DNA of 64,000 nucleotides. Source: Labrys sp. WJW. GTDB taxonomy: Bacteria > Pseudomonadota > Alphaproteobacteria > Rhizobiales > Labraceae. This document shows, one piece after another, positions 1 through 8,977 of the stretch. Where the stretch lies: positions 1 to 64,000 of the forward strand of contig NZ_LYXZ01000002.1 of NCBI RefSeq assembly GCF_001676615.1, in the 5' to 3' direction. How positions within the stretch are numbered: position 1 is the stretch's first letter; each line of letters begins with the position of its first letter. The notes under the pieces are model-generated. The model had not been told where the DNA came from and ran no database searches. It was given only the letters and a program-made list of their open reading frames with translations. A program made the translations under genes and the position numbers.

Positions 1-447
1 GGCGGGATCGCGCCGTAGCGGACGCGCGACCTTGATCGCCATCGAAATGAGAAGCCCCGCCGCAGCCGCCGAAAGCCCTGCAAAGAGGTGCTGGATATGC
101 GGGTCGGCGTGGAAGCGGTCATAGAGCACGCCAAGACCGATGACGATGGCTGTCGGGGCGGCGATCAGACCGAGGAGGGCGGCGCAGGCGCCGGCGACAC
201 CGCGGAAGCGCAGGCCGATGGCAACCGACATGTTGATGATGTTGCCGCCCGGCAGGAATTGGCACAGGCCCAGCAGGTCGGCGAATTCCTGCGCACTCAG
301 CCAGCCGCGTTCTTCCACCACCATGCGGCGCGCCAGCGGTAGCACACCGCCGAAGCCGATCAGGCCCAGAGTGAGGAAGCCGCCGAAGAGGTCGGCGATA
401 TCGGGGGATTTCCTCTCCAGCGGAAGGGAAGGGCTTGCTGCGTCCAT
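1..447 (-). CDS. Chromate transporter family protein, N-terminal part (runs off the window)
   Basis: The 149 visible codons encode the start of a CHR-family membrane protein, which is thought to export chromate or import it in antiport. The family pattern is clear: an early GLIGFGG turn at about residues 28-34, then ARRMVVEERGWLS, a FADLLGLCQFLPGGNIIN segment, and three hydrophobic helices. The start ATG at 447 is the only one in frame before the divergent regulator. The reading frame is open to base 1, so it cannot be told whether this is a long two-domain ChrA (about 400 residues) or a short single-domain CHR protein. It is divergent from the LysR gene at 551 with about 100 bp between, so LysR control is likely. 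Confidence 0.85.
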   Translation of the reverse strand, partial: MDAASPSLPLERKSPDIADLFGGFLTLGLIGFGGVLPLARRMVVEERGWLSAQEFADLLGLCQFLPGGNIINMSVAIGLRFRGVAGACAALLGLIAAPTAIVIGLGVLYDRFHADPHIQHLFAGLSAAAAGLLISMAIKVARPLRRDPA

Positions 448-550
448 GATGGTGTCGGCCTGGCTTTGAGAATTTGGGCTGAGGCTAGGCTTCCCGATTC
501 ATCATGTCCAATATATGATAAAGGCAGTATCCATATCTAATGAGTATGGC

Positions 551-1453
551 ATGATCGAACTGCGCCATCTTCGCTATGCCGTGGCCGTCGCCGATGAGGG
601 GCATGTGACACGGGCGGCCGAGCGGCTCGGAATCCAGCAGCCGCCGCTCAGCCAGCAGATCCGCGTGCTGGAGCGTGCGGTCGGCGCGCCCCTGTTCCAG
701 CGCCTGCCCCGCGGTGTCCGATTGACCGAGCCGGGGCGGGTGCTGGTCGAGCGGGCCCGGCTCGTCCTGCAGGATGTCGATGCGGCCCTGGAGGCGGCGA
801 GGCGGGCGGCGCGCGGCGAACAGGGCAGGCTTGCGGTCGGCTACACGACCTCAGCCGCCTTCCATCCACTGGTCTCTGCCGTCGTGCGCGGATTGCGCGA
901 GGCGGCGCCCGGCATCGCCCTCTCGCTAGAGGAGGGCAGCACGGGCGATCTCATCGAACTGCTGCGCGCCGATCGGCTGGACGCGGCCTTCGTTCGTGCT
1001 CCTGCCGCGAGGCCTGACGGGCTCATCGTCGAACCCCTCCATGTCGAGGAAATGCTTGTTGCCTTGCCGGACCACCATCCGCTTGCCGCAGCCTCCCTGC
1101 GGCGGCAACGCCTGTCGCTCGCTGCGCTGGCAAACGAGACCTTCGTGCTCAATCGCCGCCCCTCCGGCCCGGGCCTCTATGACGACATCATCGCGGCCTG
1201 CCGTGCCGCCGGTTTCAGCCCGATGGTAGGCCAGGAAACGCCGAGGATGGTCTCGACATTGAGCCTGGTTTCGGCTGGCCTCGGCATATCGATCGTGCCA
1301 GCGTCGATGGCGAAGCTTGAAACGAACGGCATCGTCTATCGGCACCTCGATGGTACGACGCGGCTGACCGCGCCGCTCTATCTCGCGCGCCGCGCGGACG
1401 AACCAAGCCCCAGCCTGTCGAAGTTCCTGGATATGGTGCGCCAGCGGGCCTGA
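551..1453 (+). CDS. LysR-family transcriptional regulator
   Basis: A 300-residue LysR-type regulator. The N-terminal winged helix-turn-helix is typical (IELRHLRYAVAVADEGHVTRAAERLGIQQPPLSQQIRVLE), followed by a linker helix and a two-lobed effector domain from about residue 90 (AVGYTTSAAFHPLVSAVV). I chose the ATG at 551 because family members begin M-x-LRHLRYF; an in-frame ATG 36 bp upstream only adds an atypical extension. No good Shine-Dalgarno precedes either start. It is transcribed away from the chromate transporter gene, the usual arrangement for a LysR regulator and its target. The effector is unknown. The downstream gene is convergent. Confidence 0.9.
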   Translation: MIELRHLRYAVAVADEGHVTRAAERLGIQQPPLSQQIRVLERAVGAPLFQRLPRGVRLTEPGRVLVERARLVLQDVDAALEAARRAARGEQGRLAVGYTTSAAFHPLVSAVVRGLREAAPGIALSLEEGSTGDLIELLRADRLDAAFVRAPAARPDGLIVEPLHVEEMLVALPDHHPLAAASLRRQRLSLAALANETFVLNRRPSGPGLYDDIIAACRAAGFSPMVGQETPRMVSTLSLVSAGLGISIVPASMAKLETNGIVYRHLDGTTRLTAPLYLARRADEPSPSLSKFLDMVRQRA

Positions 1454-1552
1454 TTGCTATCCGGGGAGCATCGGGCCTGGGCGAGAATACGTGCTCTGCT
1501 CGAGAGTAGCTACGCTACGGTTCAGGAAGCAGCGCCCATTCCCGGCGATCTT

Positions 1553-2281
1553 TCACAGATCATTGGCCTGGGGCAGGATCACCAGATCGCGGATGGTGAC
1601 GTTGCGGGGGCGGCTGAGCATGAACATCACCGCCGCGGCCACTTCGGTCGGCTGCATGAGGTCGCCGGCTGCCAGGGCCGCGTCGAGCTTGGCCTTGGGC
1701 CAGTCGCTGATCAGGGCGGTGACCACGGGACCGGGCTGCACGGCGCCGACGCGAATGCCGTGCTTGGCGACCTGCCGCCTGACCGTGTGGACGAAGGCCT
1801 GCACCGCATGCTTGGAAGCGGTGTAGATCGGCTCCCACACCACCGGGATCATGCCGGCTACCGACGAGGTGACGATGATGTCGCCGGTCTTGCGCTCCAC
1901 CATATGCGGCAGCACTTCGCGCACCGTACGGAAGGCGGCATTGATGTTGAGGTTGAGCATGCGGTCCCAGGCGTCGGGATCGCCCTCGGCGACCTCCCCG
2001 CCGATATAGGAACCGGCATTGGCGTGGAAGATGTCGAGCTGGCCTGCCTTGTCGAGAATCTCCGGCATCATCCGCGACACGCTGGCCGGATCGAGCAGGT
2101 TGGTTACCACGGGAATGGCATTGGGGCCGAGTTCCGCGCAGATCGTCTTGAGAGCGTCCTCGGCGCGGTCGACGAAGACGACACGGGCGCCGGCCGCCAG
2201 GAGGGCCTTTGCGCATTCGAGGCCGATGCCCGAAGCCGCGCCGGTGATGGCCGCGACCTTACCCGAGAAATTCTGTTCCAT
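1553..2281 (-). CDS. rbtD: Ribitol 2-dehydrogenase (SDR family)
   Basis: A 242-residue short-chain dehydrogenase predicted to oxidise ribitol to D-ribulose with NAD+. It follows the Klebsiella ribitol dehydrogenase closely from memory: [83 protein letters not shown] and a C-terminal [10 protein letters not shown]. The cofactor motif TGAASGIG, the NAG motif and the catalytic Ser/YTASK residues are all present. The start at 2281 is preferred over an ATG at 2299 because GGAGGAG lies 9 nt before it, inside the longer frame. It is the last gene of the sugar ABC operon, which suggests that the imported substrate is ribitol or a related pentitol. Confidence 0.88.
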   Translation of the reverse strand: MEQNFSGKVAAITGAASGIGLECAKALLAAGARVVFVDRAEDALKTICAELGPNAIPVVTNLLDPASVSRMMPEILDKAGQLDIFHANAGSYIGGEVAEGDPDAWDRMLNLNINAAFRTVREVLPHMVERKTGDIIVTSSVAGMIPVVWEPIYTASKHAVQAFVHTVRRQVAKHGIRVGAVQPGPVVTALISDWPKAKLDAALAAGDLMQPTEVAAAVMFMLSRPRNVTIRDLVILPQANDL

Positions 2282-2355
2282 GAATGGCGTCTCCTCCATC
2301 GGTTTCCGGGAGGATGCATGCCTCCCGCTACAATTTTGAGTGTCTTGGGAAAACG

Positions 2356-2392
2356 AGCCGGCAAGCCCTTGATCGGTAACGGCTTGCCGGCT
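2356..2392 (-). terminator. Intercistronic stem-loop between permease gene and rbtD
   Basis: A perfect 12-bp inverted repeat (AGCCGGCAAGCC, 2356-2367, with GGCTTGCCGGCT, 2381-2392) with a 13-nt loop. No T-tract follows on the minus strand, so it may stabilise mRNA or attenuate transcription partially before rbtD rather than end the transcript. Confidence 0.55.
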
Positions 2393-2402
2393 TGGGGCCA
2401 GG

Positions 2403-3674
2403 TCAGGCGCGGCCGTGGGAGACGCGGGATCTGCGGGCCAGGGAGTCCACGATCACTGCGATGGCGAGCACGCCGCCGGTGATCATGTAGCGCAGCGAGG
2501 ATGACAGATCGAGCAGTGTCAGCCCGCTCGAAATCGCCTGGATTACGATGATGCCGAGCAGGGCGGAATAGGCACTGCCCCGACCGCCGAACAGGCTGGT
2601 GCCGCCGATGACTGCCGAGGCGATGGCATTGAGATTGACCTCGCCGGTGCCGGCCTGCTGGCTGGCGGAGGCGAGGCGGGCGGCGGCGAGAATGCCACCA
2701 GTGGCTGCCAACCCGGCGCAGATCACGAAGGCCGAGGAATAGATGAAACGCACATTGATGCCGGCGCGCCGGGCCGCCTCGCGATTGCCGCCGACTGCGT
2801 TCATCGAGCGGCCCCATTTGGTGCGGGTCAGCGCATAGTCCATCGTCACGACCAAAGCGACGAACAGCGTGAACATCCAGGGCACGCCGCGATCCTGGTT
2901 GAGATAGAACACGATGAGCTCGAGCGCGATGGTGATCGCAACCGCGCGGATCAAGGTGAAGCTGAAGGGGCGGGCGGAGAGCCCTGCCTCGCGGCGGCGC
3001 GCCGAAGTGCGGAAGTCGGAATAGAAGATCACCGCGCCGGCAATGGCGGCGAGGGCGTAGGAGATGATGTGGGGCATCACCATGGTCTGGCCGAAATCCA
3101 CCACTCCGGAGCCATAGGGCAGGTTGATGGAGCCGGTCGAGCCGAGCAGATAGAGCTGCAGGCCGAGCACGGCGAGCAGGCCCGCCAAAGTGGCCACGAA
3201 GCTGGGCATACCGAAGCGGTTGAACAGGAAGGCGTAGACGGCGCCGATGGCCATGCCGGCCAGGATCGCAGCGGGAATGGCCAGCACGACCGGCCAGTTC
3301 AAATTGACCCAGAGCACGCCGAGCAACGCGGAGGACAGGCCGCTCACCGAGCCGACGGACAGGTCGATCTCGCCCAGCATCAGGATGCAGACGATGCCGA
3401 GGGCGATCACGCCGACCGTCGAGCAGTCGAACAGCAGGTTGACCAGATTGTTGGCCGAGAGAAAGACCGGGCTCAAGCTTTGGAACACGATGCAGATCAG
3501 GATCAGGCCGACGATCACCGGCAGGAAGCCGAGGTCGCCCGAACGTACGCGTTCCAGGAAGGCGCTGATGGCGCCGCCGATGCTGTCGTCATGCTTCACG
3601 CGGACATCGGCGCGGTCGAGCGGCGTTTTGACAGTGCCCGTTTCAGAGCGACTTTGGTCGATGTTGCTGCTCAT
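2403..3674 (-). CDS. Sugar/pentitol ABC transporter permease (XylH/RbsC-type)
   Basis: A 423-residue inner-membrane permease of the ribose/xylose (BPD_transp_2) family, rich in hydrophobic helices. Family marks include [20 protein letters not shown] (in place of the usual GGIDLSVG), [12 protein letters not shown], an [10 protein letters not shown] segment and [16 protein letters not shown]. At over 400 residues it is close to XylH and longer than RbsC; the extra length is a charged middle loop around [10 protein letters not shown]. The start at 3674 overlaps the ATPase stop by four bases (ATGA), and AGGAG lies 8 nt upstream within the ATPase gene. It works with the ATPase and the binding protein upstream to import a polyol or sugar. 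Confidence 0.9.
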   Translation of the reverse strand: MSSNIDQSRSETGTVKTPLDRADVRVKHDDSIGGAISAFLERVRSGDLGFLPVIVGLILICIVFQSLSPVFLSANNLVNLLFDCSTVGVIALGIVCILMLGEIDLSVGSVSGLSSALLGVLWVNLNWPVVLAIPAAILAGMAIGAVYAFLFNRFGMPSFVATLAGLLAVLGLQLYLLGSTGSINLPYGSGVVDFGQTMVMPHIISYALAAIAGAVIFYSDFRTSARRREAGLSARPFSFTLIRAVAITIALELIVFYLNQDRGVPWMFTLFVALVVTMDYALTRTKWGRSMNAVGGNREAARRAGINVRFIYSSAFVICAGLAATGGILAAARLASASQQAGTGEVNLNAIASAVIGGTSLFGGRGSAYSALLGIIVIQAISSGLTLLDLSSSLRYMITGGVLAIAVIVDSLARRSRVSHGRA

Positions 3675-4522
3675 GGCCGGCTCTCCTGGCTCTGGCTCTG
3701 CGTGCCCTCGGTGGCGCTCTGTCCCTGAAGCCGCGTGGCGCGGCGGGATACTGAATTCTCGGCGGTGCCGGTGATGGCGCTGATGAGATCCTGGTGGGAA
3801 TCCTCCGGCGTGAACACCCCGTTGTTGCGCCCGAGCCGGAGCACCACGATGCGATCGGCCACGGCGCGGACGTCGTCCATATTGTGGCTGATCATCACCA
3901 CGCCGAGGCCGCGATCGCGCACGCGCTCGATGAGGTCGAGCACCTCGGCGGTCTGGGCGACGCCAAGGGCGGCCGTCGGTTCGTCGAGCAGGATGATCTT
4001 GGGCTCGAGCAGCAGCGAACGAGCAATGGCGACGGTCTGGCGCTGGCCGCCCGACAGGGAGGCGATCGGTTCGCGTACGCTGGGAATGCGGGCCGACAAT
4101 TCGTTCAGCAGCTTCCAGGCCTTGATTTCCATCGAGACCTCGTCGAGCCGGTAGGGTTCGAGTTCGCGGCCGAGGAAGATGTTGGCGACCGAGTCGAGGT
4201 TCTCGCACAAAGCGAGATCCTGGAAGACGGTGGCGATGCCGAGATTGAGGGCGTCGCTCGGCGTCGAAAGCGTCACCGGCTTGCCGTGGAAGGTGATGGT
4301 GCCCGAGCTGGGCTGGTGGACGCCGGCCAGGACCTTGACCAGGGTCGACTTGCCGGCGCCGTTGTCACCGACCAGCGCCACGACCTCGCCGGCATGAACA
4401 TCGAGCTCGATATCGGTCAGGGCGGATACGGCGCCGAAATGCTTGGAGACGTTGCGCAGGCTCAGGATGAGCTCGCCCGTGGGCGCACTGGCCGATGCGG
4501 AACCGGGAGAAAGGTCAGTCAT
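3671..4522 (-). CDS. Sugar/pentitol ABC transporter ATP-binding protein
   Basis: A 283-residue ATPase with one nucleotide-binding domain, unlike the duplicated RbsA/XylG type. Walker A is GDNGAGKST (about 52-60), the Q-loop is in VFQDLALC, the signature is LSGGQRQ and Walker B is IILLDEPTAAL, followed by the switch histidine in VMISHNMDD. Single-domain ATPases of this kind occur in rhizobial fructose-type (FrcA-like) systems and presumably act as homodimers. The C-terminal 35 residues are polar, Gln/Ser/Arg-rich and probably disordered. The gene overlaps the permease gene by four bases and follows the binding-protein gene after a 189-bp gap that contains a strong stem-loop. Confidence 0.92.
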   Translation of the reverse strand: MTDLSPGSASASAPTGELILSLRNVSKHFGAVSALTDIELDVHAGEVVALVGDNGAGKSTLVKVLAGVHQPSSGTITFHGKPVTLSTPSDALNLGIATVFQDLALCENLDSVANIFLGRELEPYRLDEVSMEIKAWKLLNELSARIPSVREPIASLSGGQRQTVAIARSLLLEPKIILLDEPTAALGVAQTAEVLDLIERVRDRGLGVVMISHNMDDVRAVADRIVVLRLGRNNGVFTPEDSHQDLISAITGTAENSVSRRATRLQGQSATEGTQSQSQESRP

Positions 4523-4666
4523 GCCGGAGTCCTTTCATGGATGGATCGGGAATGCCTGGCTGCAGGAATGGTGCGGCAATGCCTCAAGCGCGAGGCCGGC
4601 AGCATAATGTGGCGCCGCACGGCCTCGAATGAAGTCTACAGCTGATAACAGGCGATGGCAGCTATG

Positions 4667-4700
4667 ATCCCCAGGCCGCGCTTGAAGGCGGCCTGGGGAT
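4667..4700 (-). terminator. Stem-loop in gap between binding-protein and ATPase genes
   Basis: A perfect 13-bp inverted repeat (4667-4679 with 4688-4700) around an 8-nt loop, 12 bp after the binding-protein stop codon. There is no T-tract on the minus strand. Such hairpins after binding-protein genes often make their mRNA more abundant than that of the permease and ATPase; that role is inferred here. Confidence 0.6.
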
Positions 4701-4711
4701 CCCCAATCTGC

Positions 4712-5782
4712 TTACTGGGTGATGCCGAGCTTCTTGCAGCCTTCGGCATAGCGGCCGCCGCAGAGCTGGTCGGCCGTGGCGATCTTCTTGTCGATGATCT
4801 CCGCCTTCAGGTTCTTGGAGGTCACGATGGCCGGCACGAACAGCTTGGAGGGCGTGTCGAACAAGGTGGCCTCCGCCTTGGGCGTCTTGCCGGCGAGGAG
4901 CTCGACGGCGACGTCGGCGGCGGCGGCGGCGACGATCTCGCTCGGCTTGGAGATGGTGTTGTACTGGTCGCCGGCGATGATCAGCTGCAGGGCGGCGAGG
5001 GTGGCGTCATTGCCGGTGACGGGCGGCACGGGGTCGACGCCGGCGGCCTTGAAGGCCGCGATGGCGCCGCCGCCGGTGCCGTCATTGGCGGCGACCACGC
5101 CGACGATCTTCTTGCTGAAGCGCGAGATCTGGCCGCTGGCCCATTGCTGGGCGTTGGAGGGCAGCCAGTTCGGCGTGTCGAATTCGGCCAGGGTCTTGTA
5201 GCCGCTATCCTTGAGGCCCTCATGGATGCCATCGCGGATCAGGCGGGCGGCCGCGTCGGTCGGCGAGCCGTTGATCTGCAGCACGCCGGTGTCCTCGGTC
5301 GGCGCCTTGGTCGCCTTCAGATGCTCGACCAGGGACTCGGCAATGGCCTTGCCGATCGCCTTGTTGTCGAAGGAGACGTAGAAATCGGCCTTGGCGTCGG
5401 GAATGGGGCGGTCATAAGCGATGACCTTGATGCCCTGGCTCTGCGCCTGCTTGACCATGGAAGCCGCGGCGGCCGAGTCGACCGGATCGAGCACGATGAC
5501 CTTGGCGCCCTGGGTGATCACCGAGTTGAATTGCTGCTGCTGCTTGGAGATGCTGGCATCGGCGTTCTGGTAGAGCACCTTGCAGCTCTCGCACAGCTTC
5601 TTCATCTGGGCGACAAAGCCGGGATGATCGTGTTCTTCATAGCGGGTGGAGCCCTGGTCGGGCATGAGGAACGCGATGGTGGCGTCCTTGACGGCCGCAT
5701 CCTGGGCCAAAGCCGAGGCGCTGCCCAGCAGGGACAAGGCCAGGACGGCCGCGCCGGTGGATTTCAAGGCGGTGAGTTTCAT
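4712..5782 (-). CDS. Periplasmic sugar/pentitol-binding protein (XylF/RbsB-type)
   Basis: A 356-residue periplasmic binding protein and first gene of the rbtD operon. Residues 1-26 form a Sec signal peptide ending ASALAQ, followed by a type I periplasmic-binding fold: DATIAFLMPDQGSTRYEEHDHPGF, QFNSVITQGAKVIVLDPVDS, VIAYDRPIPDAKADFYVSFDN, and a second lobe with GVVAANDGTGGGAIAAFKAAG and PPVTGNDATLAALQLI. The order of these segments is that of XylF. C-terminal cysteines (near CGGRYAEGCKK) probably form a disulfide. AGGGAGAAAG precedes the ATG. The ligand is inferred to be ribitol or another pentitol from the dehydrogenase in the same operon. Confidence 0.9.
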   Translation of the reverse strand: MKLTALKSTGAAVLALSLLGSASALAQDAAVKDATIAFLMPDQGSTRYEEHDHPGFVAQMKKLCESCKVLYQNADASISKQQQQFNSVITQGAKVIVLDPVDSAAAASMVKQAQSQGIKVIAYDRPIPDAKADFYVSFDNKAIGKAIAESLVEHLKATKAPTEDTGVLQINGSPTDAAARLIRDGIHEGLKDSGYKTLAEFDTPNWLPSNAQQWASGQISRFSKKIVGVVAANDGTGGGAIAAFKAAGVDPVPPVTGNDATLAALQLIIAGDQYNTISKPSEIVAAAAADVAVELLAGKTPKAEATLFDTPSKLFVPAIVTSKNLKAEIIDKKIATADQLCGGRYAEGCKKLGITQ

Positions 5783-6442
5783 TCGGGCTTTCTCCCTTGG
5801 ATATTATGATTGTACGAATGATCGACGTGACGTTGCGCGGCCGGGATTGGTCTTGCACCCGCCGCGTTCCGGGATGGAGCTTGGCGGTACAACGCATTGG
5901 CTGGCCGCAAGGTGCCAAGGCGCTGCTATTTTTTGATCAGCGTGTCAGGCTCCGTTTGCAGCGGCGGCGTAGTCGAATGGAACAAGCGGGGTGTCAGGGA
6001 GCGCCGGCGCGTTATCTGCCGGGCGCGATGCCCTTTCGAGCCGGGATGACATGGATCGGCGACGATGCTCGCAGCGCCTCTCCAGGACCGCTATCGGATG
6101 CCTGGGCATGACCGTCTCCCCCAAATGCGGCCGGCATGACCTTGCCGCTCTTGCTGTTGAGCCACCGGCTCTCCAGTGCCAGGAAGCTAACCCGTTGAGG
6201 AAACTACGTGCCACCACGTTTCACGGGTTGTGGTGATACTTTTTTGATCGCTCGGGTGCAGATCCGGCTGAGCTCTTCTCTGATTCTCATCCTCGGCTCA
6301 AAAACGCATGCCTCGAGAAGGGAAGACTGTGCCCGGCGCGCCGATCCGTTTCGCAGGTCATGCCGTTGTCAGAAAACTGGGACAAGAAGGCCGGGGGTTG
6401 GGCATTCACAGATCATGCGAGCGAAGGGTTGGAGATCCGGTC
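5783..6442. promoter_or_regulatory. Intergenic region between divergent binding-protein and glycerophosphodiesterase genes
   Basis: About 660 bp without a convincing gene. It must hold the divergent promoters of the pentitol operon and the phosphodiesterase. Short open frames occur on both strands but have no family resemblance, no good ribosome site and atypical composition. No clear -35/-10 pair could be assigned with confidence. Confidence 0.4.
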
Positions 6443-7840
6443 ATGAGATATGGTTGCGCGCGATGGAATATACGCGTCGGTGTGGCTTTGCTTGGTACTG
6501 CCGTCCTGGGGCTTGCCGCACCGTCGGTGGTTTCTGCTCAATCCGATGCAGCACCGGCCGGGGCCAAGCCCTTCCTCACCCTCGACGGCAAGCCGCCGCT
6601 GGTGATCGGGCATCGCGGCGTGCCGGGCTTGGTACCCGAGGAGACCGAGGCCTCCTATGACCTTGCCGCGGCCCTCGGCACGGACGCGCTCGAAGAGGAT
6701 CTACACCTGACCAAGGATTGCGTGCTGGTGGCACGCCACAACCCCTGGCTGAGCGACAACACCAACGTCGCCGAGGTGGCCAAGACCAATGCCGACGTCG
6801 CAGCGCGCAAGCGCACGGTGCCGGGAGTCATGGTCAAGGTGAAATGGGCCCAGACGCCGACCAGCGGGCCTGCCGAATATCTCACCGACCTGACCGATCC
6901 GGCCAATCCCAAATCGGTGCTGAAGTCTCTGGTCGTCGATGGCGAAGACCATACCAATGACTGGTCGATCGCCGATTTCACCATGGCCGAGCTGAAGAAC
7001 TGGATCGCCGGCACCACCTATGACGCGGCCAATGAGCGGCCGAAGGTGTTCAACGGCAAGTTCCCGGTGCTCAGCTTCCAGGAGGTCATCGACATCGCCA
7101 AGGCCAAGAGCAAGGAAACCGGCCGCTCGATCGCCGTCTACCCGGAAACCAAGAACCCAACCTGGAACAATGCGCAGGCCATTGCCAATGGCTGTGGCGC
7201 GCCGGGCAGCCGCCCGCTCGAGGATGCCCTGATCAAGATCATCAAGGAGAATGGCCTCAATACTAAGGAAGCCCCCATCCTTGTGCAGAGCTTCGAGCCG
7301 ACCAGCCTGCAATATATGCGCGAGCACGGTCTGGAGACCCGGCAGGTCCAGCTCATCGACGGGGATGGCATCGACTTCAAGACCGGCAAGGTTCTCTATG
7401 ACGACATCACCAATTCGCGCCCCTTCGACTGGACGGTTTCGGGCGATGCGCGCTGGTTCGACGCCATGCTGAGCCCGGAGGGACTGGCGGAGATCAAGAC
7501 CTATGCCGACGGCATCGGACCCTGGAAGCCCCAGATCGTCTCGCTCAGGATCTCGCCCTGGAAGGACAGCAATGCCGACGGCACGCCCTATAAGGGCTCG
7601 ACGCCTGAGGCCTCGACCCAGGAAGCGACCAGCCTCGTCACCGATGCGCACAAGGCCGGCCTGTTCGTGCATGTCTTCACTTTCCGGAACGAGAAGAAAT
7701 ACCTGGCCGCCGACTATCATGGCGATCCGAGCCTGGAATATCTAAAGTTCTTCCGCCTGGGCATCGACGGGGTCTTCACGGACTTCACCCACACGGGTGT
7801 CGGTGCCCGCGCCGCCTATCTGCGCGAACTCGGCTGGTAG
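6443..7840 (+). CDS. Periplasmic glycerophosphodiester phosphodiesterase
   Basis: A 465-residue enzyme of the GDPD/GlpQ family, predicted to release glycerol-3-phosphate from phospholipid-derived diesters in the periplasm. After a signal peptide (residues 1 to about 32, ending VVSAQ) comes the catalytic signature: GHRG (H57, R58), a PEET segment, an EED metal-binding triplet (about 84-86) and RHN (H99), then later KNPTWNN and a VQSFEP strand typical of the TIM barrel. The start at 6443 is chosen because it gives a clean signal peptide and GGAG lies upstream; the open frame begins 135 bp earlier. Its length exceeds GlpQ (about 355) because of insertions. It stands alone. Confidence 0.87.
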   Translation: MRYGCARWNIRVGVALLGTAVLGLAAPSVVSAQSDAAPAGAKPFLTLDGKPPLVIGHRGVPGLVPEETEASYDLAAALGTDALEEDLHLTKDCVLVARHNPWLSDNTNVAEVAKTNADVAARKRTVPGVMVKVKWAQTPTSGPAEYLTDLTDPANPKSVLKSLVVDGEDHTNDWSIADFTMAELKNWIAGTTYDAANERPKVFNGKFPVLSFQEVIDIAKAKSKETGRSIAVYPETKNPTWNNAQAIANGCGAPGSRPLEDALIKIIKENGLNTKEAPILVQSFEPTSLQYMREHGLETRQVQLIDGDGIDFKTGKVLYDDITNSRPFDWTVSGDARWFDAMLSPEGLAEIKTYADGIGPWKPQIVSLRISPWKDSNADGTPYKGSTPEASTQEATSLVTDAHKAGLFVHVFTFRNEKKYLAADYHGDPSLEYLKFFRLGIDGVFTDFTHTGVGARAAYLRELGW

Positions 7841-7975
7841 GAAGCTGTTCTCGCGAATCCGCATGAAAGCGGCAATGTCGACGTAATATCGACCCTCATA
7901 AATCTTGACCGGAGTGTGTAGGTAGAACGCTGTCATTCCCGGCGCCGCCGAAGGCGGCGGGAAGAAAATCCAGGG

Positions 7976-8081
7976 CTAGAGCATCGCACCGAAAAGTGGG
8001 TACCGGTTTTCGGTAAAAAAGATGCGGCAACAAGGAATTACAGCATCGAGCCTGATTCAGAAATCAGGTTCGATGCTGTAA
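7976..8081. repeat. Rhizobial-style palindromic intergenic repeat
   Basis: Two adjacent palindromes in the 400-bp gap after the phosphodiesterase gene. The first has arms ACCGAAAA (7988-7995) and TTTTCGGT (8007-8014), inside flanking GCATC/GATGC. The second (8038-8081) is a long near-perfect hairpin with arms around CAGCATCGA and TCGATGCTG. The first resembles the widespread rhizobial intergenic mosaic repeats that carry CCGAAAA...TTTTCGG. It is probably transcribed as folded RNA or acts as a spacer; no gene was seen here. Confidence 0.6.
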
Positions 8082-8244
8082 AGTCTGTGGTCGCTAGCCC
8101 CTGGATCCCCTTCCCCTCGCTATGCTCGGCCGGGGATGACGAGCCACGTATTCCGTGGGTTGGTATCATCGCCATCCGGCACACCGGCCGGATGGTTGGT
8201 GGCTTGCATAGGGCGGTACCATGGGTCGGCAACTCCACCCCGCC

Positions 8245-8754
8245 TCACATTTTGGATTCTCGGCTTGACGCGCTGAAAGTTCCGGAGTGCCCGTATCGCC
8301 TGTCGAAATCCTTGATGGCGATATTGAGTTCGCGGAAAAGGCATATCAGCGCGTGGGCAAACAGCATGATCGCCATCATGAACAGGAGAGAGGCTCCCCA
8401 CTCGCGCTGCATGCCGATCAGGGCGTTGAAGAACACGATCAGGATAACCGTTGCCACGCAGATGCCGGCGGCAACGATCGAACGAATGCCATGATAGAGC
8501 AGGCGTCCTCGCCGGGTCAGCCACGTGGCCAGGAGCGCGCGATCCTCCCCGTCGAGATGTGCCAGGGTCTTTTCCTCGAGTTCACGCAGGCGATCGCTGA
8601 CGCGCCAAAGCCGGCTCATCAGAAGCGTCAGGAAGGAGGCGACCGCCATCAATAGGAAGGCCGGCGCCAGCGCCTGGGGGGCAATCAGCGAAAAGCGCAC
8701 GCTGGTGATCCGCAATGCGGCAGCACTCAGCCACTCATAGACGTCCGCCGACAT
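8245..8754 (-). CDS. DUF2721-family membrane protein
   Basis: A 169-residue integral membrane protein matching the DUF2721 pattern: a first hydrophobic helix (APAFLLMAVASFLTLLMSRL), then the family mark WRVSDRLRELEEK, a charged cytoplasmic stretch with LTRRGRLLYHGIRS, and two further helices (IVAAGICVATVILIVFFNALIG and ASLLFMMAIMLFAHALICLF). The function of the family is unknown. The start at 8754 is chosen because the frame upstream lacks any family resemblance and no better site is seen. It lies 223 bp downstream of the HlyD-like gene on the same strand, so co-transcription is possible. Confidence 0.75.
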   Translation of the reverse strand: MSADVYEWLSAAALRITSVRFSLIAPQALAPAFLLMAVASFLTLLMSRLWRVSDRLRELEEKTLAHLDGEDRALLATWLTRRGRLLYHGIRSIVAAGICVATVILIVFFNALIGMQREWGASLLFMMAIMLFAHALICLFRELNIAIKDFDRRYGHSGTFSASSRESKM

Positions 8755-8977
8755 GGTTCCGAACCCTGCTCTGAAGTGAAGCGCCCTGAGATTACCCGGG
8801 CGGATTTCGTCAAGGTAGGCGCCGAAGGGGCAGGCGTCCATTGCAGCGGCATGACCGGCCCGGGCCTGCCGCAACGATTTGACGACCGGCCCGCGCTCAA
8901 AGCTCCTTCGATGCGTGCAGGGTTTCGCGATGTTGCGAGGGGGAGCCGTTCGGCTTTGGGGGGCTCCTGCGCGCTCC

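Noticed and set aside
1454..2482. A 342-codon plus-strand frame over the ribitol dehydrogenase gene
   Set aside because: It is the complement of a clear SDR gene; the sequence is Gly/His/Arg-rich shadow coding.
5945..6217. A 90-codon minus-strand frame in the gap before the glycerophosphodiesterase gene
   Set aside because: No ribosome site, no family resemblance, Arg/Ala/Pro-rich composition. The region is better read as a promoter-bearing gap.
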